Source: JAWPMV01 sp039819665
Lineage (GTDB): Bacteria > Bacteroidota > Bacteroidia > J057
Assembly: GCA_039819665.1 (NCBI GenBank)
Contig: JBCBRM010000026.1
Location: 1-64,000, forward strand
Length of the DNA stretch: 64,000 nt
Reading direction: 5' to 3'
A program made the translations under genes and the position numbers. The notes beneath the pieces were generated by a model. That model was not told the DNA's origin. It made no database searches and saw only the letters and a program-made list of their open reading frames with translations. Shown piece by piece: positions 42,053-50,981 of this stretch; position 1 is the first letter of the stretch, and the number at the start of each line of letters is the position of its first letter.

Positions 42053-42814
42053 TTAAGTTGATGCGGCAGCCGCTGATTTTAATTTTTCAGCCAATTCTTT
42101 ACCTAAAAATTTATCAATCACATAATGGGCTCCATAAATTGCAGGGGTCAATAAGATGGCTGCTGTAACTTTGTAAACATAGTTTACTGTAGCCACCGCA
42201 AAAAACAAACTCAACGACCACTGAGCCGGTCCCAAAACAAAGGCAATATATAATACGACTAAACTGTCTATAAGCTGAGAAACCACCGTTGAGCCAGTAG
42301 CCCTAAGCCATACCTTTGATTCTCCAGTCCATGACCGGATTTTATGGAAAACAATAACGTCCAGAATTTGCCCCAAGAAAAAAGCGACAAGCGAACCTAC
42401 AATGATCCACATTCCCTGACCGAATATATTCCGAAAAGCTTCTTGCATATCCGGCACCCCCTTTTCAGCAAAAGACCCTACCCACCAATCTGCTGGAGCT
42501 AGATTGATGGCTCCATAAGCCATAATGAAGGCATAACTAATTAATCCCACTGCCAAATAGGAAAGCAGCCGTACGCCTCTCTGCCCATAGTACTCATTTA
42601 TCACATCTGTCATGATAAATACAATGGGCCATAGGAGCACTCCGGCAGTAAATGAAAGTGAGCCTGTTTGCCCAAATAAATTCCAGTTCAAGGGTTCCAT
42701 CCCAAAGCTAGCTTCCAGCGCAAATATTTTCACCCCAATAAATTCTGCAATAAGGGCATTGCTTATAAAAAAGCCTGCCAGGATGACGAAAAGTAATTGA
42801 TCTTTCTTAAACAT
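42053..42814 (-). CDS. yhhQ: queuosine precursor transporter (YhhQ/VUT family)
   Basis: The 253-residue protein has six to seven membrane helices and family motifs FFISNALIAEFIGVKIF, FIMTDVINEYYGQRG, and GSTVVSQLIDSLVVLYIAF, ending in a helix with KVTAAILLTPAIYGAH. YhhQ-type proteins take up queuosine precursors such as preQ0 or preQ1 for the queuosine modification of tRNA. It stands 24 bases downstream of rnz on the same strand. Other queuosine genes are not in the window. Identity is high-confidence by motif; the exact precursor is inferred. Confidence 0.9.
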   Translation of the reverse strand: MFKKDQLLFVILAGFFISNALIAEFIGVKIFALEASFGMEPLNWNLFGQTGSLSFTAGVLLWPIVFIMTDVINEYYGQRGVRLLSYLAVGLISYAFIMAYGAINLAPADWWVGSFAEKGVPDMQEAFRNIFGQGMWIIVGSLVAFFLGQILDVIVFHKIRSWTGESKVWLRATGSTVVSQLIDSLVVLYIAFVLGPAQWSLSLFFAVATVNYVYKVTAAILLTPAIYGAHYVIDKFLGKELAEKLKSAAAAST

Positions 42815-42838
42815 AGGCTAGAAGGGTATTTCTGCTAA

Positions 42839-43762
42839 TTACGCATAATCTTTGAGTTTATGCACATCTCCTTCAATGGCGAGGGCACTATGAGGGAAAA
42901 CACTTTGTGCTTCTTCCAGCAGTTGATCCAAATCCTTATAGCGAGCAGAATAGTGGCCCAAGAGCAACTGTTTAACTCCTGCTGCCTTTGCTATACTTGC
43001 TGCCTGCATAGCTGTACTATGTGCCGTAGATCGAGCCCTATCTTTCATATCCTCCGTAAAAGTGGATTCATGATAAAGCAATTTGGTATCCTTTATATAG
43101 TCTACTAAGGCCTCATTGTAGCGTGTGTCTGAACAATACGCATAAGAAAGGGGAGGTTCGGCGGGGAATAATACCTCATCCGGAGAAATGACTCGCCCAT
43201 CATCGAGGGTAACTTCATTTCCCTGCTTCAGAAGTCCAAAGTATTTATTGGGAATATCCATGGCCTTGGCTTTGTAGAAATCAAATTTTCGCTTCTTTTT
43301 CCCTTCGACAAATCTAAATCCCCGACAAAAAACCCGATGATCCAAAGGAAGTAATTCTACATGGAAGGTCTTATGTTCATAAATGATATCCCCCGGCTCA
43401 TAATCTTCCAAAGCAATAAAGTTAAGCTCATAGCCCAAATAACTTTGCGTCAGGTCGAAAATAGTTTTGAGTGCTTTTTGGAGCTCTGCAGGCCCAAAGA
43501 GGTATAGGGGGAAATTTCTTTCGTAAAGACTTAATGAATTGAGTAAACCTGGAAGGCCCAGAATATGATCCCCATGCAAATGAGAAATAAAAATTGCGTC
43601 CAACCTTGAAAAGCGGACCTTATATTTGAGCAATTGCATTTGGGTGCCCTCCCCACAATCGATCAAATGATGGCGATCATTGATAGAAACCACCTGGGAA
43701 GATGGGTTTCTGGTAGTAGTGGGTATTGCAGCGCTGGTTCCGAGGATCTGAACTTCAAACAC
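42839..43762 (-). CDS. rnz: ribonuclease Z
   Basis: The 307-residue protein starts with GTG inside the stop codon of the STAS gene (TAGTG, one base shared). It is a metallo-beta-lactamase fold RNase Z: VQILGTSAAIPTTTRNPSSQ, IDCGEGTQMQLL, the zinc motif ISHLHGDHILGL (residues 59-70), YCSDTRYN and the C-terminal LLGHYSARY. It trims tRNA 3' trailers endonucleolytically. It is of the short RNase Z type, in length and motif order. Translational coupling with the STAS protein is evident from the overlap. yhhQ follows. Confidence 0.96.
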   Translation of the reverse strand: MFEVQILGTSAAIPTTTRNPSSQVVSINDRHHLIDCGEGTQMQLLKYKVRFSRLDAIFISHLHGDHILGLPGLLNSLSLYERNFPLYLFGPAELQKALKTIFDLTQSYLGYELNFIALEDYEPGDIIYEHKTFHVELLPLDHRVFCRGFRFVEGKKKRKFDFYKAKAMDIPNKYFGLLKQGNEVTLDDGRVISPDEVLFPAEPPLSYAYCSDTRYNEALVDYIKDTKLLYHESTFTEDMKDRARSTAHSTAMQAASIAKAAGVKQLLLGHYSARYKDLDQLLEEAQSVFPHSALAIEGDVHKLKDYA

Positions 43763-44157
43763 TAGGCGTCCTGTGCTTTTTCTCCTTTTTCGCTCAAAAT
43801 ATCTTTTTCAACTTCCAACATATGGATCTCATCACGAGCCTCTGACTCAGTGGGGAAGATCTTAAGTACGGTTTCCAGTTGAGATATTTTAATCAGCTTT
43901 TCAACATGAGGGTTGATATTGGAAATAGCCAGTATGCCTTGTGCAGCAGCACAGACTCTATTGGCTGTGAGGATCGAACTTAAGCCCGAACTGTCCACAT
44001 ACTTTACCTCAGAAAGGTTTAGCAATACGTTCCTTACACCCTGAGCATTGAGGTTTACCATCTCACTTTTCAGAGCTGGAGCGATCTGAGAATCCAGCTT
44101 TTCCTCCAACAGCTTGATTACTGTATGACGTTCTTCTACACTCTTTTCAAATCTCAT
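43762..44157 (-). CDS. STAS domain anti-anti-sigma-like protein
   Basis: I favour the ATG giving MRFEKSVEERHTVIKLLEEK (131 residues), since the predicted transcription start lies near 44177 and the family normally starts there; five codons upstream is another ATG. The domain has VRNVLLNLSEVKYVDSSGLS, where the Ser after Asp is the usual phosphorylated residue, then ILAISNINPHVEKLIKISQL. STAS proteins relay phosphorylation from a serine kinase to anti-sigma targets. No RsbW-like kinase or PP2C phosphatase is adjacent, so its circuit is unknown. The C-terminal extension after about residue 105 is charged. Confidence 0.9.
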   Translation of the reverse strand: MRFEKSVEERHTVIKLLEEKLDSQIAPALKSEMVNLNAQGVRNVLLNLSEVKYVDSSGLSSILTANRVCAAAQGILAISNINPHVEKLIKISQLETVLKIFPTESEARDEIHMLEVEKDILSEKGEKAQDA

Positions 44158-44183
44158 ATTTCGGGATATCAAATGTTAGTACA

Positions 44184-44216
44184 CAAAGATAAACAATCTT
44201 GACCATTAGCAACAAA
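44184..44216 (-). promoter_or_regulatory. promoter of the STAS-rnz-yhhQ operon
   Basis: On the minus strand TTTG (44213-44216) is followed after 21 bases by TATCTTTG (44184-44191), matching the Bacteroidetes consensus. It lies 25-30 bases before the favoured STAS start. Confidence 0.7.
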
Positions 44217-44387
44217 TTCAATCCGTCTACTTGAAACATTATGCCTTCTTGTGTCTTTTTTTTCATTTTTCCCATATTCCCAAGGATTTTTGTAAATCTT
44301 TTGATAGAAATTAGCCGTATGAGAGTCTAAGAAATACAGAATATTCTCTTTTATTCCTGCATTTATTCCATTTCCACCTTAGCTATC

Positions 44388-44966
44388 ATGTTGCAAATGA
44401 ATTTCCTTCCCCTCCTTCTCATCATTTCTGTATTAGGTATCGGATGTGCTACAGATGAAAGTAAAACTAAATCTGTCCTAGAGGCCAAAGAAGAGATCCG
44501 TATGGAAACCCCTGCAGCCACTCCTATTAGTCTGGAAAATGATAAAGGCTTTAAGTCTTCAGAATCTTATATAGAAATCAAGAAGGAAGTCCTGAAACAT
44601 TCAAACATTTACCGTAATGCTCAAAAAAGACGGACCTTAAGTGTAAAATCTGAATTGAATAAAATCGCCCAAAAACATAGTGATGATATGGCTGCCGGCC
44701 GAGTTGATTTTTCTCACGCAGGCTTCCAGAAAAGATTCAATGCCGTAAAAAAATATGCCAGCTTTCCTGTAAGTGTAGCAGAAAATCTTTATGCTACTAC
44801 TGATCCACGTGGAGTAGGGGAGGAAGCCGTAAAAGCATGGATCCTTAGCCCCGGACACAAGAAAAATTTAAGGGGTAAATTCATTTATTCCGGAATTGGC
44901 GTATCAAAATCTTCCTCAGGTGAATATTTTGTCGTACAATTGTATGTCGGAAAAAGTAATAAGTGA
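44388..44966 (+). CDS. CAP (SCP/PR1-like) domain lipoprotein
   Basis: The 192-residue protein has a lipoprotein signal (LLLIISVLGIGC, Cys20). A spacer leads to a CAP domain with EVLKHSNIYRNAQKRRTLSV, LNKIAQKHSDDMAAGRVDFS with HAGFQKR, VAENLYATTDP, VKAWILSPGHKKNLRGKFIY and SGIGVSKSSSGEYFVVQLYV. CAP proteins are secreted or surface bound and bind lipids or act in cell interactions; bacterial roles are varied and mostly unknown. The stop overlaps the start of the YgjP-like protease gene by four bases (ATGA), so the genes are coupled. Confidence 0.9.
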   Translation: MLQMNFLPLLLIISVLGIGCATDESKTKSVLEAKEEIRMETPAATPISLENDKGFKSSESYIEIKKEVLKHSNIYRNAQKRRTLSVKSELNKIAQKHSDDMAAGRVDFSHAGFQKRFNAVKKYASFPVSVAENLYATTDPRGVGEEAVKAWILSPGHKKNLRGKFIYSGIGVSKSSSGEYFVVQLYVGKSNK

Positions 44967-45688
44967 TGATCCTTGATTTTGGTACAGAAAAAATTCCCTG
45001 TAAAGTAGAAAAGGCTAGAGGTCGAAGGACAAATATTAGCTTCAGGAATGACCAATCTGTACTGATCATCCGAACCCCCGGTGGGAAATTCACTCCTCAA
45101 GTCCAGGAATTTGTTTATAAAAATGAAGCCTGGATTCTCAAAAACTTTAAAAAACAAAAAGGCAAACTCTCCCAAAGAGATGAGTTTCTGAAAAAACTCG
45201 ATCGGGGTATTGTTCCTTATCTGGGCGAAACTTATGAAATAGAATTTCTGCTGGATTCAAAAAGATGGGTACAAAGAGAGGAAGAAGAAAAAAAAATATA
45301 CATCTACATGCTCAAAAAGGATAGTCCCGAAATGCGGATGTCCTTATTGTATGGAGCCCTCAGGAGTCTTGCGAAATCTCATTTGGAAAGACGGACCATT
45401 GAATTGGCTCAGGCAACCGATTCAGCAATAAATCAAATCCGAACTAAAGACCTGAAAAGTAAATGGGGAAGCTGTAGTTCAAAAAGAAATATAAATTTGA
45501 ATTGGCACCTGATCCTGCTTCCGCCTCCTATCGTGGATTATGTGATTATCCATGAACTCATGCATTTGAGGGAGATGAATCATAGTTCAAGATTCTGGAA
45601 CTGGGTGGCGCATTATTACCCCAATTATAAAATGGCCGAAAAGAGCTTAAAACAAAATCAGTGGATGATCGGCGTAATGGAGCAGTAG
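44963..45688 (+). CDS. YgjP-like metallopeptidase (DUF45, M48-related)
   Basis: The 241-residue protein has the YgjP/DUF45 layout. An N-terminal beta-rich segment (RGRRTNISFRNDQSVLIIRT) and LKSKWGSCSSKRNINLNWHL are followed by the zinc site VDYVIIHELMHLREMNHSS with HELMH and a third His in MNHSSRFW. It resembles SprT/M48 metalloproteases and is cytoplasmic, without signal or membrane helix. Substrate unknown. It follows the CAP lipoprotein gene directly and precedes a pseudouridine synthase gene by nine bases. Confidence 0.9.
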   Translation: MMILDFGTEKIPCKVEKARGRRTNISFRNDQSVLIIRTPGGKFTPQVQEFVYKNEAWILKNFKKQKGKLSQRDEFLKKLDRGIVPYLGETYEIEFLLDSKRWVQREEEEKKIYIYMLKKDSPEMRMSLLYGALRSLAKSHLERRTIELAQATDSAINQIRTKDLKSKWGSCSSKRNINLNWHLILLPPPIVDYVIIHELMHLREMNHSSRFWNWVAHYYPNYKMAEKSLKQNQWMIGVMEQ

Positions 45689-45697
45689 CTCGATAGC

Positions 45698-46432
45698 ATG
45701 GCAAATACGAAAAAAAAATATATTAGCAGTTTAAAGGATCTCATTCTCTTTGAGGATGAGCATATCATCATAGTCAATAAGCCTCTGGATATGGCCAGTC
45801 TGGATGATAAACAGGCAAGAAACCTGATTGGTTTAGCCAGAAAATATCACGAAGATATCCAACTATGCCACAGACTCGACAAGAATACCTCAGGCGTTTT
45901 ATTGATGGCTAAAGATTCAGAGAGCTATCGGTCAATGGCCTTACAATTTCAAAAAAGACAAGTCGAAAAAACCTACCATGCCCTGGTAGCAGGGGTACAT
46001 AGATTTGAGGAAGAGGTTGTTGATTTACCCTTGCTTGTAAGTACCAATAAAAGAGTAACAGTCCATAAGCAGGAGGGTAAAAAAGCGACAACCATCATAT
46101 CCAACATAGAGCAATTCCGGAATTTCACCCTACTTTCCTGTAAACCTGTCACCGGTCGCATGCACCAGATACGGGTTCACCTCAAAGCTTTGGGTTGTCC
46201 GATAGTTGGTGATATTCTGTATGGGGGAATAGATATTATGCTGTCGAGGCTCAAAAGAAATTACCGCTCCAGTAATCGAAAAGAAGAGAAAGCCCTCAAC
46301 CATGGATACCTGCTGCATGCACACAGCCTGAGCTTTACACATCCCCATTCAGGAGAAAAAGTTAGCTTTACTGCTGAGGCTCCCAAAAACTTTCAGGTCG
46401 TATTGAAAATCCTGCGAAAATATAACAATTAA
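45698..46432 (+). CDS. RNA pseudouridine synthase (RluA/RluD family)
   Basis: The 244-residue protein has the RluA-family core: LCHRLDKNTSGVLLMAKDSE with the catalytic Asp in HRLDK, EKTYHALVAG, and the late LLSCKPVTGRMHQIRVHLKA and GCPIVGDILYGG. There is no S4 domain at the N-terminus, so it belongs to the short RluA-like branch. It isomerises uridines in rRNA or tRNA; the precise target cannot be read from sequence. It is part of the CAP-YgjP-Rlu plus-strand cluster. Confidence 0.93.
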   Translation: MANTKKKYISSLKDLILFEDEHIIIVNKPLDMASLDDKQARNLIGLARKYHEDIQLCHRLDKNTSGVLLMAKDSESYRSMALQFQKRQVEKTYHALVAGVHRFEEEVVDLPLLVSTNKRVTVHKQEGKKATTIISNIEQFRNFTLLSCKPVTGRMHQIRVHLKALGCPIVGDILYGGIDIMLSRLKRNYRSSNRKEEKALNHGYLLHAHSLSFTHPHSGEKVSFTAEAPKNFQVVLKILRKYNN

Positions 46433-46566
46433 GACGAGCTTCCTTCCCATGTAACATTTGCGAGACAAGTGCTTTAGAGCCCTTGTGTATATTTCCAATA
46501 TTGGTATATACGAAAACCCAAATAAATTTTAATAGAATCTTCTATCCGATTTATTAATGTCTCGTC

Positions 46567-48144
46567 TTGAAGGAAAAGCGCCCACACATATTAACGCCAG
46601 AAGCACTCTTAGAGCTAGCTCTAAGTTTTGGTCAGGAAGAAAATCAGGAACGTAACCTTTCAAACTTTCTGGAGACCCTGAGCAAACTCAAAGATCTTTC
46701 TTATGTATCCATTTGGGTTCAACATGAAGAAAGATCACAGGCTTTGCTACGCGCTTCATTTCCTTCCGAAAAAAAAGAAATCTTTAGTCAATCCATTCCC
46801 AACCTTAGTCCAGGATGGAATTTTCCTTTAGGAGGAAGCATCGAAGCTAAAAATATAGCAGTTTTCTCTTTCCCCTTGACCGGATTTCTAAGCTTGCATA
46901 AAAATGAAAGGGGAGGAGCTTTTAGAACCGAAGAGCTGGAACAACTTAAGCCAGTCTTAAAAAATTTCGGCCAGTTTCTGAAAGCAGACATTTCTCATCA
47001 GCGATATAAAAATGAATCCTATGAGAAAGCATTCTATGCGACTCGATTACAGTCGATGATAGATTATGCTTTAGACGGATTCATTATTATCAATGCTGAT
47101 GCTGAAATTTTAGAATGGAATCCTAAAGCAGAGGAAATTTTGGGTTGGACCAAAGAGGAGGTACTAGGGCAAAAACTGGAAGATTTCATTAATCCTATCA
47201 ATTACTGCGACATACATATCCAGGTCATTCATAATTTCCTGAGGCAGATAGATACTGAAGCAGATAAGCAAGACCTGGAATTGGAAACTAAAAATAAGGC
47301 AGGCAAGAACCGAAGCCTGGTTCTCAATTTCGTACGGGTTGAAACCAATACTCTACCCATTTATTATGGCTATATCCGGGATTTCACCCAACAAAAAACC
47401 GAAGAGTACAAACAGAATGAACTACTTGAAAAGCTAGAAGAAGCCAACAAGGAACTTAAAGACTTTGCACATGTCGTTTCCCATGATTTGAAGGCTCCCT
47501 TGCGTTCTATAAAAATGCTATCTGACTGGATCGGAGAGGATTATGCTGATGAATTGGGGGAAGAAGGCAAAGAGCAGTTTGAATTACTCAAAGGCAAGGT
47601 AGACCATATGAAGGATCTTATAAATGGGATTTTGGAATACTCACAGATGGGTAGAAGAAATTCTGAAGAAAAGACCGTCAATCTAAATAAAATGCTTGAG
47701 GGTATGATCGATATTCTTGCGCCTCAGGAGCACATAGAAATTAACGTCGCCTGTAATCTCCCTCATATCCATATCAATGAAGTAAGTATAGGCCAGGTTT
47801 TTCAAAACCTTTTATCCAATTCCATCAAATACATGGATAAAGAAGAGGGGAAAATTGAAATTGGGTTTAAAGAAAGTCGAAATCGCCTCACCTTTTGGCT
47901 AAAAGATAATGGACCAGGAATCGCGCAAAAAGACTTCCAAAAGATATTCAGGATATTCGAAACGCTTGGTAAAAAATCCTTCGAGTCAACAGGAGTCGGA
48001 CTTGCGATTGTGAAGAAAATCCTTTCCAATTATAATGGAAAAATATGGTTGGAATCAGAAGTAGGGAAAGGCTCAACCTTCTACTTTAGTTTACCCAAAA
48101 GCCGTAGGGTTCATCTTGATAAATTACAAAAAGTAGCCTCCTAG
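46567..48144 (+). CDS. cytoplasmic PAS sensor histidine kinase
   Basis: The TTG start is chosen because a nearby ATG is in another frame. The 525-residue protein has an N-terminal GAF-like domain (about 1-140), then a PAS domain (about 165-275, ALDGFIIINADAEILEWNPK and EEILGWTKEEVLGQ). A short coiled coil follows. HisKA has FAHVVSHDLKAPLRSIKM (the conserved His), and HATPase has QVFQNLLSNSIKYM, DNGPGIAQKDF and STGVGLAIVKKIL. No signal or membrane helix was seen, so it is cytoplasmic. No response regulator is adjacent. The next gene, nuoF, is convergent and ends six bases away. Confidence 0.93.
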   Translation: MKEKRPHILTPEALLELALSFGQEENQERNLSNFLETLSKLKDLSYVSIWVQHEERSQALLRASFPSEKKEIFSQSIPNLSPGWNFPLGGSIEAKNIAVFSFPLTGFLSLHKNERGGAFRTEELEQLKPVLKNFGQFLKADISHQRYKNESYEKAFYATRLQSMIDYALDGFIIINADAEILEWNPKAEEILGWTKEEVLGQKLEDFINPINYCDIHIQVIHNFLRQIDTEADKQDLELETKNKAGKNRSLVLNFVRVETNTLPIYYGYIRDFTQQKTEEYKQNELLEKLEEANKELKDFAHVVSHDLKAPLRSIKMLSDWIGEDYADELGEEGKEQFELLKGKVDHMKDLINGILEYSQMGRRNSEEKTVNLNKMLEGMIDILAPQEHIEINVACNLPHIHINEVSIGQVFQNLLSNSIKYMDKEEGKIEIGFKESRNRLTFWLKDNGPGIAQKDFQKIFRIFETLGKKSFESTGVGLAIVKKILSNYNGKIWLESEVGKGSTFYFSLPKSRRVHLDKLQKVAS

Positions 48145-48150
48145 TATGTC

Positions 48151-49446
48151 TTAAGATACTGCGTGAACCGAGGTTCTGGTGATTTTAGCTTCAAAATCCG
48201 CTCTGAATCGCTTGATGGTATTTCTGACCGGCCAGGCTGCAGCATCTGCCAATGCACATACTGTCTTTCCTTCCATCGTATCACACAACTCCAGTAAGGT
48301 ATCGAGATCTCTCATTTCGCCATGACCTGCATCGATTTTTTTAAGCATTTTTACAAACCAACCTGTACCCTCTCTACAAGGCGTACACTGGCCACAGGAT
48401 TCATGATCGTAGAATTTTGCAATCCTGATAAGGAATTTAACGATATCTGTATCCTCATCCAGAATACACATGCCGGCTGTACCTACAAAGGTTCCTACTG
48501 TCCTGAGTGAGTCTGCATCCATTGTGATCCCTTCAATCATCTCAGCGGTAAGGATGGGCACAGATGAACCTCCGGGTACAACAGCTTTCAACTTTTTGCC
48601 CCCTCTGATTCCTCCAGCTACCTTGTAAATCAAGTCTGAAATCAGCATACCGGAAGGATATTCATAAACTCCCGGGCGGTTAACATGTCCCGCAATCCCA
48701 TAGAGCATAGGTCCGGGGAAAGTAGGACATCCGATGGAAAGATAATTGTCGGCTGTATTGTTGATCACATAAGGTACGTGTGCAACCGTCTCGACATTGT
48801 TGATTGTGGTGGGTCTTCCCCAAAGCCCTACCTGAGCAGGGAAGGGAGGTTTAGAACGTGGATATGGCCTGTTTCCTTCGAGAGACTCCATCAAAGAAGT
48901 TTCCTCTCCACAGATATAGGCTCCCGCTCCTCTGTGAACAAAGACATCTATATTTTCCCCACTCTTCATGATATTCTTCCCGGCATATCCTTTTTCATAC
49001 GCCTGATCTACAGCCGCCTGAACCATATCGATCCAGTCTACATATTCACCACGGATATAGATGTAAGCAGCATCCATTTCCATCGCATAACAGGCAATCA
49101 AGGCACCTTCGATGATTGCGTGAGGATTGTATTCAAATAATCTTCTGTCTTTGTGAGTACCGGGTTCTGATTCATCCCCGTTTACAGCCAAATAGCGAGG
49201 TACTCCTTCTTGCTTGGGAGGCATAAAGGACCACTTCAAGCCTGCATTAAATCCTGCTCCACCACGTCCACGGATGTTGGCTTTTTTTACTTCATCAACT
49301 ACGGCTTTACGATCCCATTTCTTCTGCTTCAATACGGTCTTTAGGGCCTTATAGCCATCCCCTTTGGATTCGTAAACAGAAATGTCATGAAAATCTGGAA
49401 TGTCTGGTAGTAGTATCTTTTTGTAGTTTCTCCAGTCTCCTGCCAT
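48151..49446 (-). CDS. nuoF: NADH-quinone oxidoreductase subunit F
   Basis: The 431-residue protein has the NADH site IRGRGGAGFNAGLKWSFMP, the FMN-site segment GAGAYICGEETSLMESLEGN, and the N3 iron-sulfur motif ESCGQCTPCREGTGW plus a later Cys in GKTVCALADAAAWP. NuoF is the NADH-oxidising subunit of respiratory complex I, on its peripheral arm. Its usual partner nuoE is not adjacent: upstream lies lspA, downstream a convergent kinase. The length equals NuoF. Hydrogenase and formate-dehydrogenase flavin subunits share these motifs, but the full-length match favours NuoF. Confidence 0.92.
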   Translation of the reverse strand: MAGDWRNYKKILLPDIPDFHDISVYESKGDGYKALKTVLKQKKWDRKAVVDEVKKANIRGRGGAGFNAGLKWSFMPPKQEGVPRYLAVNGDESEPGTHKDRRLFEYNPHAIIEGALIACYAMEMDAAYIYIRGEYVDWIDMVQAAVDQAYEKGYAGKNIMKSGENIDVFVHRGAGAYICGEETSLMESLEGNRPYPRSKPPFPAQVGLWGRPTTINNVETVAHVPYVINNTADNYLSIGCPTFPGPMLYGIAGHVNRPGVYEYPSGMLISDLIYKVAGGIRGGKKLKAVVPGGSSVPILTAEMIEGITMDADSLRTVGTFVGTAGMCILDEDTDIVKFLIRIAKFYDHESCGQCTPCREGTGWFVKMLKKIDAGHGEMRDLDTLLELCDTMEGKTVCALADAAAWPVRNTIKRFRADFEAKITRTSVHAVS

Positions 49447-49607
49447 AATTTTTCAGCTTCTATTGATGAGTGGCCATGTATACACAAGTTCATTACTCAC
49501 ATCCCCTGAAGAATGTTATAGGAGGATGAATCAATTTGTTATACATGAACGATTGATCTTTCAAACAAGTGAAGTTAAGGAATTTTTAGAATAGATCAAC
49601 TGGCTTA

Positions 49608-50210
49608 TTACAAAAGGCTGGGAGAGTCATCTTTGACGATCTCAGGCTTACTTAGGTGTTCATGGCGAGCCTGAAATTTATTCTGAAAAATAAGAATACT
49701 GATTATCCCCAGGCTTATGGCAACATCAGCAATATTGAAGATCGGAGAAGAAAAGCCCCCTTCACCAAAATTAAAAATAAACATATCTACAACCTGCCCC
49801 TGAAATAAGCCCCCTTCATAGAGGTTGTTATTTGAGAAAAAGACTCCATAAAAAAGTCGATCGATTATATTTCCACTGGCTCCTCCTAAAATGATAGCTA
49901 TAAAAACAGGAAGCAGGGATTTGTGAGTTGAAAATTTCTTCAGGACGAAAAAGAGTCCCAGAATGGCAAGTAGAGAAAAAATACTGAGGATCAGCTTTCC
50001 GGTATAGGGAGAAAGTGCAAAACCTATTGATTCAGAGATTTCGGACAGGGTGAGGCCAAATGCAAAACCATTATTTTCGGCAAAATAAAGACTTAGCCAA
50101 TTCCCCAGGAGAGGAATCTCTTCACCTAAATACATCGAATTTTTAACTGAGACTTTAACCCACTGATCAAGGAGCAACACTCCCAGGCTAATGCTCAGGT
50201 ATCGACGCAT
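49608..50210 (-). CDS. lspA: lipoprotein signal peptidase (signal peptidase II), copy 2
   Basis: The 200-residue protein has four to five membrane helices, the substrate-side motif YFAENNGFAFGL, and both catalytic aspartates in LGGASGNIIDRLFYG and FNIADVAISLG. LspA cleaves the signal peptide of prolipoproteins at the diacylglyceryl-cysteine. It directly follows another lspA, eight bases apart, and the two share the ASGNIIDR/ALGNIIDR and YGVFFS stretches. Copy 2 has a short C-terminal tail. Both genes belong to the ileS transcript. The active-site residues are intact, so it is likely active. Confidence 0.95.
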   Translation of the reverse strand: MRRYLSISLGVLLLDQWVKVSVKNSMYLGEEIPLLGNWLSLYFAENNGFAFGLTLSEISESIGFALSPYTGKLILSIFSLLAILGLFFVLKKFSTHKSLLPVFIAIILGGASGNIIDRLFYGVFFSNNNLYEGGLFQGQVVDMFIFNFGEGGFSSPIFNIADVAISLGIISILIFQNKFQARHEHLSKPEIVKDDSPSLL

Positions 50211-50217
50211 ATAAAAT

Positions 50218-50967
50218 CTACTTGGTGGTCAAATGGGTATCGTCCGGGGTATCGGCTTCCGGTTTTTCAACAGGAGCAAGAGGTTTTTCTTCCTTTTTCT
50301 TTGCTTTATTTGCATTCTTTGCTTCGGAAGAATCACTACTAATCCCTCTCGCTTCTTCATCCATTTTGAAGAACTTTCCCTGAAAGATCAATAAGACAAT
50401 GATGCCAACAGTAATGGCCGAATCTGCAATATTGAAGATGGGCCAAAGATGGTAGTAGCCTCCGCCCATAAAATCCGGCAAGGATACATTCCCTATATCA
50501 AAGTAGAACATATCAACTACTCGGCCGTGGAAAAGGCCTCCACTGTAATCATTGATATCTGAAAAGAATACTCCGTAGAAGGTACGATCTATGATGTTAC
50601 CCAAGGCTCCCCCGAAGATTAAGGCCACAAAATAGGGGAGAGGAGATTTGTGTGTAGCCAGTTTGTACAGGACATAGCCTATAGCAGCTACTGCAATGAT
50701 AGAGAAAATCGACAGGATCAGCTTCCCTGTCGTTTCCGACATATCACCTCCAAAGAGCTTTACGAGTTTGGGGACAGTAAGGCCAAAGGCTGCGCCCCTG
50801 TTCTCAATGAAATGTATCTTAAAAAGATCGCCTATTACTTGAATTTGTCCGGCCACCCCTTTCTCCATATTCAGCTTTACGATGACTTTGAGAATCTGAT
50901 CGAAAGCGACTATAAGTCCAGCAATTAAAAAATACTTCTTGGCAGCCTTAAACGAGTTCTCCTTCAT
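50218..50967 (-). CDS. lspA: lipoprotein signal peptidase (signal peptidase II), copy 1
   Basis: The 249-residue protein has the LspA fold with FIENRGAAFGLTVPKLVKLF, GGALGNIIDRTFYGVFF and PIFNIADSAITVG, so both catalytic Asp residues are present. It has a longer, charged cytoplasmic C-terminal tail (rich in Lys, Glu, Pro, about residues 210-249) than copy 2. The loop after FYFDIGNVSLPDFMGGGYYH is longer also. It follows the TraR/DksA gene and precedes the second lspA. The ileS-lspA linkage is widely conserved. Confidence 0.95.
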   Translation of the reverse strand: MKENSFKAAKKYFLIAGLIVAFDQILKVIVKLNMEKGVAGQIQVIGDLFKIHFIENRGAAFGLTVPKLVKLFGGDMSETTGKLILSIFSIIAVAAIGYVLYKLATHKSPLPYFVALIFGGALGNIIDRTFYGVFFSDINDYSGGLFHGRVVDMFYFDIGNVSLPDFMGGGYYHLWPIFNIADSAITVGIIVLLIFQGKFFKMDEEARGISSDSSEAKNANKAKKKEEKPLAPVEKPEADTPDDTHLTTK

Positions 50968-50981
50968 TATGGATTGAGTAT

